Assembly: GCA_030539415.1 (NCBI GenBank)
Contig: JAUNSE010000085.1
Span: 1-7,720 of the forward strand
DNA: 7,720 nt
Source: Desulfovibrionaceae bacterium
GTDB taxonomy: Bacteria; Desulfobacterota; Desulfovibrionia; Desulfovibrionales; Desulfovibrionaceae
Direction of reading: 5' to 3'
Shown here: piece by piece, positions 1 to 6,640 of the stretch
Layout: the number at the start of each line of letters is the position of its first letter
Position numbering within the stretch: the first letter of the stretch is position 1
Notes under the pieces: model-generated
What the model was told of the DNA's origin: nothing
Database searches by the model: none
Seen by the model: only the letters and a program-made list of their open reading frames with translations
Position numbers and translations under genes: made by a program

Positions 1-166
1 CTCCATTCCCCGTTTGGTGGAAATTTAGGATAATGTTTTTCGCGGCAAAATCAACTATTACACCAACAATTAAAACAGGATAGTCGAGTCTGTTTCCTCT
101 ATTGTCATGAAACTGAAAAAAAAGATGACATTTCGCTTTGCGCAAGATAGTCTGAAGGCAAGCTGT
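1..166. other. AT-rich upstream region of the moeA pair, no gene
   Basis: No frame gives a convincing protein here; the short open stretches carry no recognisable motif and lack ribosome binding sites. The base composition is clearly more AT-rich than the genes to the right, as expected for promoter DNA. I could not pick a sigma-70 promoter with two good boxes at proper spacing. GATAGT occurs at 79-84 and again at 146-151 as a possible -10 element, but neither has a good -35. An 8-bp palindrome, TTGCGCAA, lies at 138-145 directly before the second one. Confidence 0.5.
103..130. promoter_or_regulatory. Inverted repeat upstream of moeA, candidate operator
   Basis: TGTCAT (103-108) and ATGACA (125-130) are perfect 6-bp inverted arms separated by 16 mostly adenine bases. 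The repeat lies about 115 bases before the first moeA start, where a regulator could bind. Tungstate- or molybdate-responsive regulators (ModE, TunR families) control such genes in related bacteria, but I cannot match this site to any published motif. A 6-bp match of this kind can arise by chance. Confidence 0.2.
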
Positions 167-235
167 CCAAGGCCGGCAGATTTCACTCTCAAGGAGGCTT
201 CGTTGCTCTTCCCCTGCGGGGAAAGAGGCGGCTGG
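167..235 (+). promoter_or_regulatory. Candidate structured 5' leader of moeA (possible cofactor-sensing RNA)
   Basis: The RNA can close on itself just before the moeA start. CCA (167-169) plus GCCG (172-175) pairs with CGGC (229-232) plus TGG (233-235), leaving a 2-base bulge at 170-171. Inside sit a weak hairpin (186-188 with 194-196) and a strong one: 206-210 with 223-227 and 211-214 with 218-221, a bulged A at 222, and loop TGC. The only Shine-Dalgarno-like bases near the ATG, GAGG at 225-228, are mostly inside the strong hairpin, so folding could limit translation. Known Moco and Tuco RNA motifs occur ahead of molybdenum and tungsten cofactor genes. I cannot confirm a match to their consensus from memory, so the function is inference. 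Confidence 0.33.
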
Positions 236-242
236 TATACCG

Positions 243-1469
243 ATGAAATCCTTTCTGACACTCAAATCGATGGATGAGGTGCTCTGTCTTCTGAACAGGT
301 TTCCTCGCCTTCCAGGAAAACTTGTTCCCCTCGATGATGCCGCGGGACGATATCTCCTGCATGACCTGACCGCTCCAGAAGATCTGCCGGGGTTCGACCG
401 CTCCACTGTGGACGGCTACGCCGTTCGCGCAAGAGATGTCTTCGGCGCCCAGGAGGGCTCTCCCGCACTGCTCGAGTGCACGGGAGACTGCCCGATGGGG
501 CGTACCCCGGAATTCCGTCTGCAGGAAGGGCAGACAGCTCGCATTCTTACAGGAGGCATGCTGCCCGATGGGGCGGACTCCGTGGTCATGGTGGAGTATT
601 CCCGGCCCGTCAGCGACACGCTTGTTGAACTGATACGCACACAGGCTCCGGGAGATCATGTTCTCATGCACAACGAGGACGCCGCAGCGGGAGCAACTGT
701 CCTCACGGCGGGCTGCCGCCTGCGTCCCCAGGAAATCGGCCTGCTGGCGGCTCTCGGCATAGAGCAGGTGGAGGTGGCGCGCAAACCCCTTGTCGCCATC
801 ATCTCCACTGGCGATGAAGTGGTGCCATTCTCCAGCAGCCCCGCCAAAGGACAGGTGCGCGATGTCAATTCCCATTCCCTGGGCGCCCTGTGCCGCCTGG
901 CCGGCGCTCGAGTTCGTTTCGAGGGTATCGTCCGCGACGATATACGCCTTCTTGAAGAAAGTGTGCGGAACGCTCTGTGCAAGGCGGACATCATTCTTGT
1001 CTCCGGCGGCTCCTCCGCCGGAATGCGCGACCACACAGTGGATATCTTCACCTCCATGCCGGATAGCGAACTGCTTGTACATGGAGCCGCTATCAGTCCC
1101 GGCAAACCCTTCATTCTCGCATCCTCCGACACAAAATGCCTTATGGGGCTGCCTGGCCATGTGACGAGCGCCCTTGTCTGTGCCCGGGCGTTTCTGCTGC
1201 CCCTGCTGCTGCGACTGCAGGGCGGCTCGGAAAAGGCTGTACCGGGGGTGCCGGCCATTCTTTCCAGAGCCGTTGCCTCCGCCCAGGGACGCAGGGACTA
1301 CATACGCGTCCGTCTGGAAAGAAAGGACAGCGGCTGGCTGGCCCATCCCGTATCCGCCCCATCCGGACTGATTTGCGGCCTGGTAGCAGCGGATGCGCTT
1401 GTTGTCTGCCCGGAAAACAGCGAGGGACTGTACGCCGGTGAAACCGTCTATGCGGAACTTCTGCAGTGA
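243..1469 (+). CDS. moeA: MoeA-type molybdopterin molybdenumtransferase
   Basis: This cytoplasmic enzyme inserts molybdate or tungstate into adenylated molybdopterin, the last common step of Mo/W cofactor synthesis. The 408 residues are the usual MoeA length. An N-terminal MoeA domain spans roughly residues 5-175, the molybdopterin-binding domain 183-325, and the C-terminal beta-barrel domain 335-405. Key motifs are present: STVDGYAV at 54-61 (active-site Asp57), LTGG at 102-105, STGDE at 188-192, SGGSSAGMRDH at 254-264, SPGKP at 285-289 and GLPGH at 302-306, where many MoeA proteins have GLPGN. The start at 243 gives a normal N-terminus, but its ribosome binding site is weak and lies in a hairpin. 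The gene is followed after 12 bases by a second, divergent moeA, so the two are very probably cotranscribed. Whether it handles Mo or W cannot be read from the sequence. Confidence 0.96.
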   Translation: MKSFLTLKSMDEVLCLLNRFPRLPGKLVPLDDAAGRYLLHDLTAPEDLPGFDRSTVDGYAVRARDVFGAQEGSPALLECTGDCPMGRTPEFRLQEGQTARILTGGMLPDGADSVVMVEYSRPVSDTLVELIRTQAPGDHVLMHNEDAAAGATVLTAGCRLRPQEIGLLAALGIEQVEVARKPLVAIISTGDEVVPFSSSPAKGQVRDVNSHSLGALCRLAGARVRFEGIVRDDIRLLEESVRNALCKADIILVSGGSSAGMRDHTVDIFTSMPDSELLVHGAAISPGKPFILASSDTKCLMGLPGHVTSALVCARAFLLPLLLRLQGGSEKAVPGVPAILSRAVASAQGRRDYIRVRLERKDSGWLAHPVSAPSGLICGLVAADALVVCPENSEGLYAGETVYAELLQ

Positions 1470-1481
1470 GGATTCCATTCC

Positions 1482-3449
1482 ATGGCACGCCATGCATATC
1501 TGACCATGAAAACTCCTGAAGAGGCGAGAACCATCTGGTTTGACCGTCTTGAAGAACTGAATGTCTCTCCAGGAGAAGAAAATATTCCTCTTTCCGCTGC
1601 GCTGCACCGGGTTATTTCTCGCCCCGTCGAAGCCCTGCGTTCCTCTCCGGCTTTTCACGGTGCGGCCATGGATGGTGTGGCCGTGCTGGCCGAAGACACT
1701 TTCACCGCCTCGACCAGAACGCCTCTGAGGCTGGAAATTGGCAAAAAAGCCTTCTGGATCAATACTGGCCATCCTCTTCCGTCAGGATGCAACGCTGTCA
1801 TCATGGTCGAGCATCTCAATGTCGAGGACGGAGGTGCCGCGGTTGTCACGGAAAGAGCCGCTTTTCCGTGGCAGCATGTGCGCAAGCTCGGGGAAGACAT
1901 GGTCGCCACGGAAATTATTCTTCCGCCAGGCGTGGAAATAGGCCCTTCGGAACTGGGAGCTCTTGCCTGCGCCGGTGTGCTTCGCCCGACAGTCTTCAGA
2001 AAACCCAAAGTTGCCATCATCCCCAGCGGCTCGGAAATTGTCAGCCTGGAGGAGGCCAGAGAGGAGGATCTCAGGGCCGGGCGGGCACTGCCCGAGTTCA
2101 ACTCTCTCGTCTTTTCCGCCATGATACGTGATGCCGGGGGATTGCCAGAAACCAGATCTATTGTTCCCGATGATCCGCAGGCAATTGCTGCAGCCATATC
2201 GGAAGCAGTGGCGGAAGGTGCCGATCTTATCATGATGAATGCCGGCTCATCAGCCGGAAGCAGGGACTACACGCCGGATGTCATTGCCGGCATGGGTGAA
2301 GTGCTTGTGCACGGCGTGGCCGTCATGCCGGGCAAACCCACGGTGCTGGGCGTCGTACGGGCATGCGGCCGGGAAGTGCCTGCAATCGGCACCCCGGGAT
2401 ATCCCGTTTCCGGCATTGTGGCCGTTGAGGAGTTTGTCCTGCCGCTTCTTGCCCATTGGCAGAAGCGCCATGTCCGGCGCAGGGAGTTCATGCAGGCGGT
2501 ACCCTGCAATCCGCTGCCATCACGCCCCGGTATGGAGGAGCGGGTGCGTGTGAAGCTTGGTCTGGTGGATGACACATGCTTTGCCGTGCCTCTGCCCAGG
2601 GGAGCCGGAACTGTGACGAGCCTTTCACGCGCTGACGGCATTATACGTATTGCCCGCGACTGCGAGGGCATCAATGCAGGAGAAAAGGTCGAAGTCGAAC
2701 TTCTGCGCTCCAGAGAGCAGATCGAGGGCGCCCTGCTTATCATAGGCAGTCATGACAACTCGCTGGACCTCATGGACAGCCTGCTGCGCCGCTCTCATCC
2801 CGGCTTCAGTCTGACCTCGGCTCATGTTGGCTCCCTGGGCGGACTGCTGGCCCTGAAAAAGGGACAGTGTCATCTGACCGGCAGTCATCTGCTGGACGGC
2901 GCAACAGGTGTCTACAACAGAGCCGCAATTCGGGAGCACCTGAAAGGCGAACCGGCCATACTGGTGCATCTGGTGGACAGGGAGCAGGGATTTATAGTCA
3001 TGCCAGGCAATCCGCTGGCGATAAGGGACTTCCGCGACCTGTGTCGTGACGGGGATTCCGCCGTGCGTTTCATCAACCGTCAGCGCGGGAGCGGCACACG
3101 CGTGCTGCTGGACTACGAGCTGAGACGACTCGGCCTCTCTCCGTCTCGCATCAGCGGTTACCGGGACGAGGAATACACGCATATGAACGTGGCTGCGGCC
3201 GTGCTGTCCGGCAGGGCCGACGCCGGCCTCGGAGTCCGTTCCGCCGCTGTGGCCCTGAAACTGGACTTCATTCCCGTAGGCATCGAGGAATATGATCTCG
3301 TGATTCCACTCCGCTATGCGCAGGACAGGCGAATCCTGGCGCTTCTGGAAGTCATTCGCTCGGCGGAATTCAAACGAAGAGTGGATGCCATGGGCGGCTA
3401 CGGAACCAGCCGAACCGGCAATATTCTATGGGAGTACCACGGCAATTAA
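1482..3449 (+). CDS. moeA: MoeA fused to a periplasmic-binding-protein-like domain
   Basis: A second metal-insertion enzyme for the pterin cofactor, 655 residues instead of about 400. The MoeA part covers residues 1 to about 412: AAMDGVAV at 61-68, NTG at 94-96, SGSE at 182-185, NAGSSAGSRDYT at 253-264, MPGKP at 282-286 and GTPGYPVSG at 303-311. The metal-site Asp64, Glu185, Asp262 and the two prolines of MPGKP are kept, but the usual TGDE reads SGSE and DGYAV reads DGVAV. Residues from about 418 to 650 form a PBP-like domain (PF12727 type) with GSHDNSLDL at 422-430 and NRQRGSGTR at 532-540. It has no signal peptide, so it acts in the cytoplasm; binding of metal oxyanion or a pterin ligand there is a guess. 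This fusion is known from sulfate reducers and archaea. Its Shine-Dalgarno TGAGGA (1467-1472) overlaps the stop codon of the upstream moeA, suggesting coupled translation. Confidence 0.95.
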   Translation: MARHAYLTMKTPEEARTIWFDRLEELNVSPGEENIPLSAALHRVISRPVEALRSSPAFHGAAMDGVAVLAEDTFTASTRTPLRLEIGKKAFWINTGHPLPSGCNAVIMVEHLNVEDGGAAVVTERAAFPWQHVRKLGEDMVATEIILPPGVEIGPSELGALACAGVLRPTVFRKPKVAIIPSGSEIVSLEEAREEDLRAGRALPEFNSLVFSAMIRDAGGLPETRSIVPDDPQAIAAAISEAVAEGADLIMMNAGSSAGSRDYTPDVIAGMGEVLVHGVAVMPGKPTVLGVVRACGREVPAIGTPGYPVSGIVAVEEFVLPLLAHWQKRHVRRREFMQAVPCNPLPSRPGMEERVRVKLGLVDDTCFAVPLPRGAGTVTSLSRADGIIRIARDCEGINAGEKVEVELLRSREQIEGALLIIGSHDNSLDLMDSLLRRSHPGFSLTSAHVGSLGGLLALKKGQCHLTGSHLLDGATGVYNRAAIREHLKGEPAILVHLVDREQGFIVMPGNPLAIRDFRDLCRDGDSAVRFINRQRGSGTRVLLDYELRRLGLSPSRISGYRDEEYTHMNVAAAVLSGRADAGLGVRSAAVALKLDFIPVGIEEYDLVIPLRYAQDRRILALLEVIRSAEFKRRVDAMGGYGTSRTGNILWEYHGN

Positions 3450-3477
3450 CCCGCCCGGTTGAGCGTTGCAGGCGGGT
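3449..3477. terminator. Weak hairpin between convergent genes
   Basis: ACCCGCC (3449-3455) pairs perfectly with GGCGGGT (3471-3477) around a 15-base loop, within the 58 bases between the moeA-PBP stop and the stop of the convergent E1-like gene. No run of T follows on the plus strand. On the minus strand the stem is followed only by the short TTAATT. It may slow or end transcription from either side, but it is not a textbook intrinsic terminator. Confidence 0.3.
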
Positions 3478-3507
3478 GCTTACATTCCGCCATGCAGTCG
3501 CATGGGA

Positions 3508-4374
3508 TCATCGCATGTCCTGTTCCATGACAAAGCGCTCAAGTTCCGGCAGAGACACATCAAGATGAAACAGATGCTGCTCCCGCGTCTGGCCTGTCGC
3601 TGTTATCGCCAGAACATCTCTGAGCAGCAGGGAGGCCATGAGAACGGCCGTGCCGGCTACAGTAAGCACATGGGCGGCGGCGCTTTCGCCATCACCAGCC
3701 GTCTGCGCGGCATACAAAGATGAAGTCGGCTGCCCCCCGCCTCCCGAGCAGTAGGCCAGGCCTTCATGCCGGTCAACTGCTCCGTGCAGATAGGGCACAC
3801 CCACCCTGTCGGCTGCGGCCTTCAGCATCTGCTTGCCGCTTACAGAATCCAGACAGTCAGCGCAGGCATCTGTTCCCTTCAGCAGGTCCTCCAGGTTGCC
3901 ACTGTCCAGCCGCCCGGGAAAAATGCGCACATCCAGATAGGAAGCGATTTCCATCAGCCTGTCCCGACAGACTTCGACCTTGGGCAGACCAACCGTTTTT
4001 TCCGTGCAGAACAGTTGCCTGTTGAGATTGCTTTCGTCAAAAACGTCATAGTCGCACAGCACGAAAGCCCCAACTCCCAGTCGGGCGAGAAGACCGGTCA
4101 GATGTCCGCCAAGCCCTCCGCACCCGGCAACAAGCACCCGGGAGCCAAGCAGGCGAGCCTGTGCCTCAGCACAAAAGCTGTCCCTGTTGCGCAGAAAGCG
4201 CTTCGGCCATATATCCTGATGGAGCAGGCCCTGCATGGTCTCGCATTCCGTCAGTCCGAGGCGCTGAGCCAAGTAGCGCGTTCCGGCCAGCCCCACGCAG
4301 GGCACACTGCGCGAAGCTTCAAGGAAGGAGCCCAGCAGGGCCTGCAAATATTCCCTGTCGGGAAAATTTTTCAT
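3508..4374 (-). CDS. ThiF/MoeB/HesA-family E1-like adenylyltransferase
   Basis: Proteins of this family use ATP to adenylate the C-terminal glycine of a small ubiquitin-like sulfur carrier. The 288 residues begin with a 60-75 residue helical extension absent from E. coli MoeB, followed by the Rossmann-type core. The nucleotide loop is GCGGLGG at 84-90, then DYDVFDESNLNRQ at 108-120 with the conserved Asp110, Asn118, Arg119 and Gln120, Lys132, and DCLDS at 173-177. The paired CxxC zinc motifs of classical MoeB and ThiF are not present. No rhodanese domain is fused. It lies 76 bases downstream of a MoaD-like carrier and in one direction with the AOR, so MoaD is the likely partner. The start has only a weak AAAAGA ribosome site, and an in-frame TAG lies 7 codons upstream of the ATG, so no longer start is available. 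HesA- or MoeB-like naming is undecided. Confidence 0.92.
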   Translation of the reverse strand: MKNFPDREYLQALLGSFLEASRSVPCVGLAGTRYLAQRLGLTECETMQGLLHQDIWPKRFLRNRDSFCAEAQARLLGSRVLVAGCGGLGGHLTGLLARLGVGAFVLCDYDVFDESNLNRQLFCTEKTVGLPKVEVCRDRLMEIASYLDVRIFPGRLDSGNLEDLLKGTDACADCLDSVSGKQMLKAAADRVGVPYLHGAVDRHEGLAYCSGGGGQPTSSLYAAQTAGDGESAAAHVLTVAGTAVLMASLLLRDVLAITATGQTREQHLFHLDVSLPELERFVMEQDMR

Positions 4375-4450
4375 ATTCTTTTCAAACCAATACTAACCTG
4401 ATTACTGTATTTCATCTCATATACATAAAACAGAAACCTGTAATGAGACT

Positions 4451-4699
4451 TTATCCCCCGCCAACTGCCGGAAAATAGGCGACACGATCCCCGTCTCGCA
4501 CAACGGTTTCACGCTTGCTCTGACGGCCGTTCACCATGATGATCTTGATCTGTGCGTCCGGTATGCCAATTCGTGCAGCCAGTAGAGCGGCACTGACGTT
4601 CTCCTCTCCCGGCGCCAGTTCTGCCCTCAGTCCCTTTTCCGGCTCATAACCAGGTACAATGTCGCGAAGCGTGGTGCTGAGTCTGATTTCAATGCTCAT
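4451..4699 (-). CDS. moaD: MoaD/ThiS-type sulfur-carrier protein
   Basis: A small beta-grasp protein of 82 residues. Members carry sulfur as a C-terminal thiocarboxylate and donate it, for MoaD, to make the molybdopterin dithiolene. Visible features are the first strand IEIRLSTTLRDIV, the MVNGRQ turn at 55-60, DGDRVAYFPAV at 69-79 and the C-terminus VGGG, which supplies the Gly-Gly tail that the E1-like partner adenylates. I place the start at 4699, not at the in-frame ATG at 4735, because AGGAG sits 8 bases upstream of 4699 and the protein then begins at the first beta strand. The longer version would add 12 residues unlike the family. It lies between the AOR and the E1-like gene on the same strand. 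The partner enzyme could be molybdopterin synthase large subunit MoaE, which is not in this window. Confidence 0.9.
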   Translation of the reverse strand: MSIEIRLSTTLRDIVPGYEPEKGLRAELAPGEENVSAALLAARIGIPDAQIKIIMVNGRQSKRETVVRDGDRVAYFPAVGGG

Positions 4700-4729
4700 A
4701 AGGAACACTCCTGTCTGTGGATTCAGGAC

Positions 4730-4783
4730 CCGCATGTGCGCCGTGCATGCGGTTCAGGGCGGGATATTGCCACCCCGAACCGC
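4730..4783 (-). other. Two overlapping, mutually exclusive RNA hairpins between AOR and moaD
   Basis: In the 96 bases between the AOR stop and the moaD start, the minus-strand transcript can fold two ways. Hairpin A pairs 4777-4783 with 4749-4755 (GCGGTTC/GAACCGC), continues through a G-U pair and six more pairs (4770-4775 with 4757-4762, one G-U), and closes on a 7-base loop. Hairpin B pairs 4746-4752 with 4730-4736 (CCGCATG/CATGCGG, 7 bp, 9-base loop). They share bases 4749-4752, so both cannot form fully at once. No U-run follows either one, so this is not a simple terminator. A role in mRNA stability or in setting AOR and MoaD levels is inference. Confidence 0.45.
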
Positions 4784-4795
4784 TGACGCCGGGCG

Positions 4796-6541
4796 CTACT
4801 TTCTGTCAATCCAGTTGAAGGTAGTTTTAAGTTCCTCGTGCGTGAAGTCAAAAGTGGTATTATGAGGAGCCACAGGCTCGTCTGTGAAGAAATCGGGCAG
4901 ATGATCCGCGGCTTCGGTAATGCCCGCGCGACGGTTGAACTCTATTTCCGTGGACAGGATGCGCTGTCCCAGCGTAACCACGTCATCCCCCGTTAGCTTC
5001 CAGCCAAACTTGGCATTCAGCATGTCCACAATGGCCGGGAGGGCGTCCGGCACGTCAAGAATGGCGAAGGCTGTGAACAGGCACAGACCGACGCTGTCCA
5101 CAGAGGCGGTCGCAATCTGCAGATTTCGCGAGAGTTCGATCTGCCCGTCCTTCTTCAGCGGATCAACCTGGCCTCCGCAGCTCAGGATATTTGCTGTCAC
5201 CGCATAGCCGGCAGTATGGTCCGCCCCCATGGGTGTGGTGGCATACGTGACGCCAACACCCTTGACGGCGCGCGGATCATAGGCAGGCAGACTCTGTCCC
5301 TTGACACAGGGCACTCTCCGCACACCGAAAACTCGACCGGTTGTGGCTGTTCCGCAGCCAATGACACGGCCGAGGGGAGTTCCTTCGCTGATGCCCTTCA
5401 TGGCCTCAAGGACGGCCTCTCCATCACCGAGCGGAATGCCGCCGCCGGCCATGGCCACACCAATGGCCACACCCACGTCAATGGTGTCCACGCCGATGTC
5501 ATCGCACATATGGTCAAAAGTGCATATGAGCTCAAGGTCATCAATATTGCTGTGGGGGCCGAAGCACCAGAGGGTTTCGTATTCGGGCCACTTGCTTTTG
5601 AACTTGCCCGCGGCATCGGGGAAAATGCCGCTGCAGCGTATGATGCAGCCGCTCATGCAGCCATGAGCCACGGCCCCTTCGCCGCCCCGCTTCTTGGTGA
5701 GTTCATTCATGCGTTCACCGGATACGGCTTCATGCCCCTCGAAACGTCCCACAGTGAAGTTGCGGGTAGGCAGACCGCCCGCCTCGTGCAGAATGTTTAC
5801 GAGCACGGCAGTGCCGTACTCGGCAAGCCCCTTGCCGGTGATAGGGTGGCTGGTCAGCGCCCTGGCAAAGCGCTTGGACGCTTCCTTGAACGCCTTCTCG
5901 TCAACAAGGGGATGATTTTTGCCGCCTGTGGGGTCAATAATAATGGCCTTGAGTCCCTTTGAGCCCATGACAGCCCCCACACCGCCTCTTCCGGCATGAC
6001 GCTGGGGACGCAGTTCGCGATCTGTGAAGGCAATGCTGGCAGCTGTCAGTTTGAATTCACCGGCACGGCCTATGGTCACATAGCTGCAGTTCGAACCGTA
6101 CTGCTCAACCAGCTTTGCTACAGCATCGAAATTGTTCAGTCCGCCCACGTTTGACGGAACAAGACGGGCCTCGTTCATACTCAGTTCGAGCTGCCACCAT
6201 TCGCCTTCTGCGGCCATCTCTTCCACAATGATGGCCAGGATGCCTAGTTTGGCAAGATGCCCGCCAGGCTGTCCGCCGGAGTTGGATTCTTTGATGCCCT
6301 CGGTCAGCGGGCTCTTGCAGCCGACAGAAATGCGGTTGGAATTGGGGCTGTTGGTCGCCCCAAGCAAGCCCGGAGCAAAAACCAGCTTGTTGTGGGGGCC
6401 GAGAGGCGTGCAGATAGGATTGACTTCGCGCGCAACAATGGTCGATGTCAGAGCGCGGCCGCCGAGACCGGCATACTCTTCCGGCACGGGCTCGAACGAG
6501 CACTTTTTGGTGGACATATTGACACGCAGAAAACGAAACAT
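4796..6541 (-). CDS. aor: Tungsten-type aldehyde:ferredoxin oxidoreductase
   Basis: AOR oxidises aldehydes to carboxylic acids and passes the electrons to ferredoxin, in the cytoplasm. The 581 residues are close to the family norm of about 600. The N-terminal domain contains GLGGRAL at 25-31 and AGRGGVGAVMGSKGLKAI at 183-200, which contact the bis-pterin cofactor. PEYET is at 319-323 and YDPRAVKGVGVTYATTPMGADHT at 421-443. The 4Fe-4S ligands are inferred as Cys295, Cys299, Cys303 and Cys487, the last in DSVGLC. The first three are spaced Cx3Cx3C, whereas the hyperthermophile enzyme has Cx2Cx3C. The start is supported by AAGGAG six bases upstream. It heads a set with moaD and an E1-like gene, and faces two moeA genes, fitting local cofactor supply. 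The actual substrate (short-chain, aromatic or other aldehyde) cannot be told from sequence. Confidence 0.96.
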   Translation of the reverse strand: MFRFLRVNMSTKKCSFEPVPEEYAGLGGRALTSTIVAREVNPICTPLGPHNKLVFAPGLLGATNSPNSNRISVGCKSPLTEGIKESNSGGQPGGHLAKLGILAIIVEEMAAEGEWWQLELSMNEARLVPSNVGGLNNFDAVAKLVEQYGSNCSYVTIGRAGEFKLTAASIAFTDRELRPQRHAGRGGVGAVMGSKGLKAIIIDPTGGKNHPLVDEKAFKEASKRFARALTSHPITGKGLAEYGTAVLVNILHEAGGLPTRNFTVGRFEGHEAVSGERMNELTKKRGGEGAVAHGCMSGCIIRCSGIFPDAAGKFKSKWPEYETLWCFGPHSNIDDLELICTFDHMCDDIGVDTIDVGVAIGVAMAGGGIPLGDGEAVLEAMKGISEGTPLGRVIGCGTATTGRVFGVRRVPCVKGQSLPAYDPRAVKGVGVTYATTPMGADHTAGYAVTANILSCGGQVDPLKKDGQIELSRNLQIATASVDSVGLCLFTAFAILDVPDALPAIVDMLNAKFGWKLTGDDVVTLGQRILSTEIEFNRRAGITEAADHLPDFFTDEPVAPHNTTFDFTHEELKTTFNWIDRK

Positions 6542-6565
6542 GTCTAGCTCCTTGACGGAAATTCA

Positions 6566-6587
6566 GGGCCCCGACAGGGGAACACCC
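6566..6587 (-). promoter_or_regulatory. Hairpin in the AOR leader
   Basis: CCCC (6569-6572) and GGGG (6577-6580) pair around a 4-base loop, and GGG (6566-6568) can pair with CCC (6585-6587), leaving a 4-base bulge. It sits between the predicted start of transcription and the AOR Shine-Dalgarno. The strand as transcribed contains TTCCCCTGTCGGGG, close to TTCCCCTGCGGGG in the moeA leader hairpin. The likeness could be shared regulation or chance. Confidence 0.35.
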
Positions 6588-6597
6588 ATTTGACGCC

Positions 6598-6627
6598 AAA
6601 ATAGCCTCCCAAAATTTTTCGGGTCAA
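6598..6627 (-). promoter_or_regulatory. Predicted sigma-70 promoter of the AOR gene
   Basis: Read on the minus strand, TTGACC (6627-6622, five of six consensus bases) lies 18 bases from TATTTT (6603-6598, four of six). Upstream is an A/T-rich stretch that could act as an UP element. Transcription would start near 6591, giving a leader of about 50 bases. Confidence 0.5.
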
Positions 6628-6640
6628 GAAAACCGAAAAA
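6615..6640. promoter_or_regulatory. 8-bp inverted repeat over the AOR -35 element, candidate operator
   Basis: TTTTTCGG (6615-6622) and CCGAAAAA (6633-6640) are perfect inverted arms with a 10-base spacer. The predicted -35 hexamer at 6622-6627 lies within it. A dimeric protein bound here would block the promoter. No regulator gene lies in the window, and I cannot tie the site to a known motif. Confidence 0.35.

Noticed and set aside
189..1772. A 527-codon open frame on the minus strand across both moeA starts
   Set aside because: It lies antisense to two clear moeA genes, its protein is rich in Gly, His, Gln and Ser without domain pattern, and long antisense frames are common in GC-rich genes.
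4700..4735. Longer start for the MoaD-like protein at 4735
   Set aside because: The extra 12 residues do not fit the family, the ATG lies in a hairpin, and a good AGGAG stands before the start at 4699.
5216..5962. A 248-codon plus-strand open frame inside aor
   Set aside because: Fully antisense to a well-supported AOR with all cofactor motifs; low-complexity His/Ala/Gly composition and no ribosome binding site.
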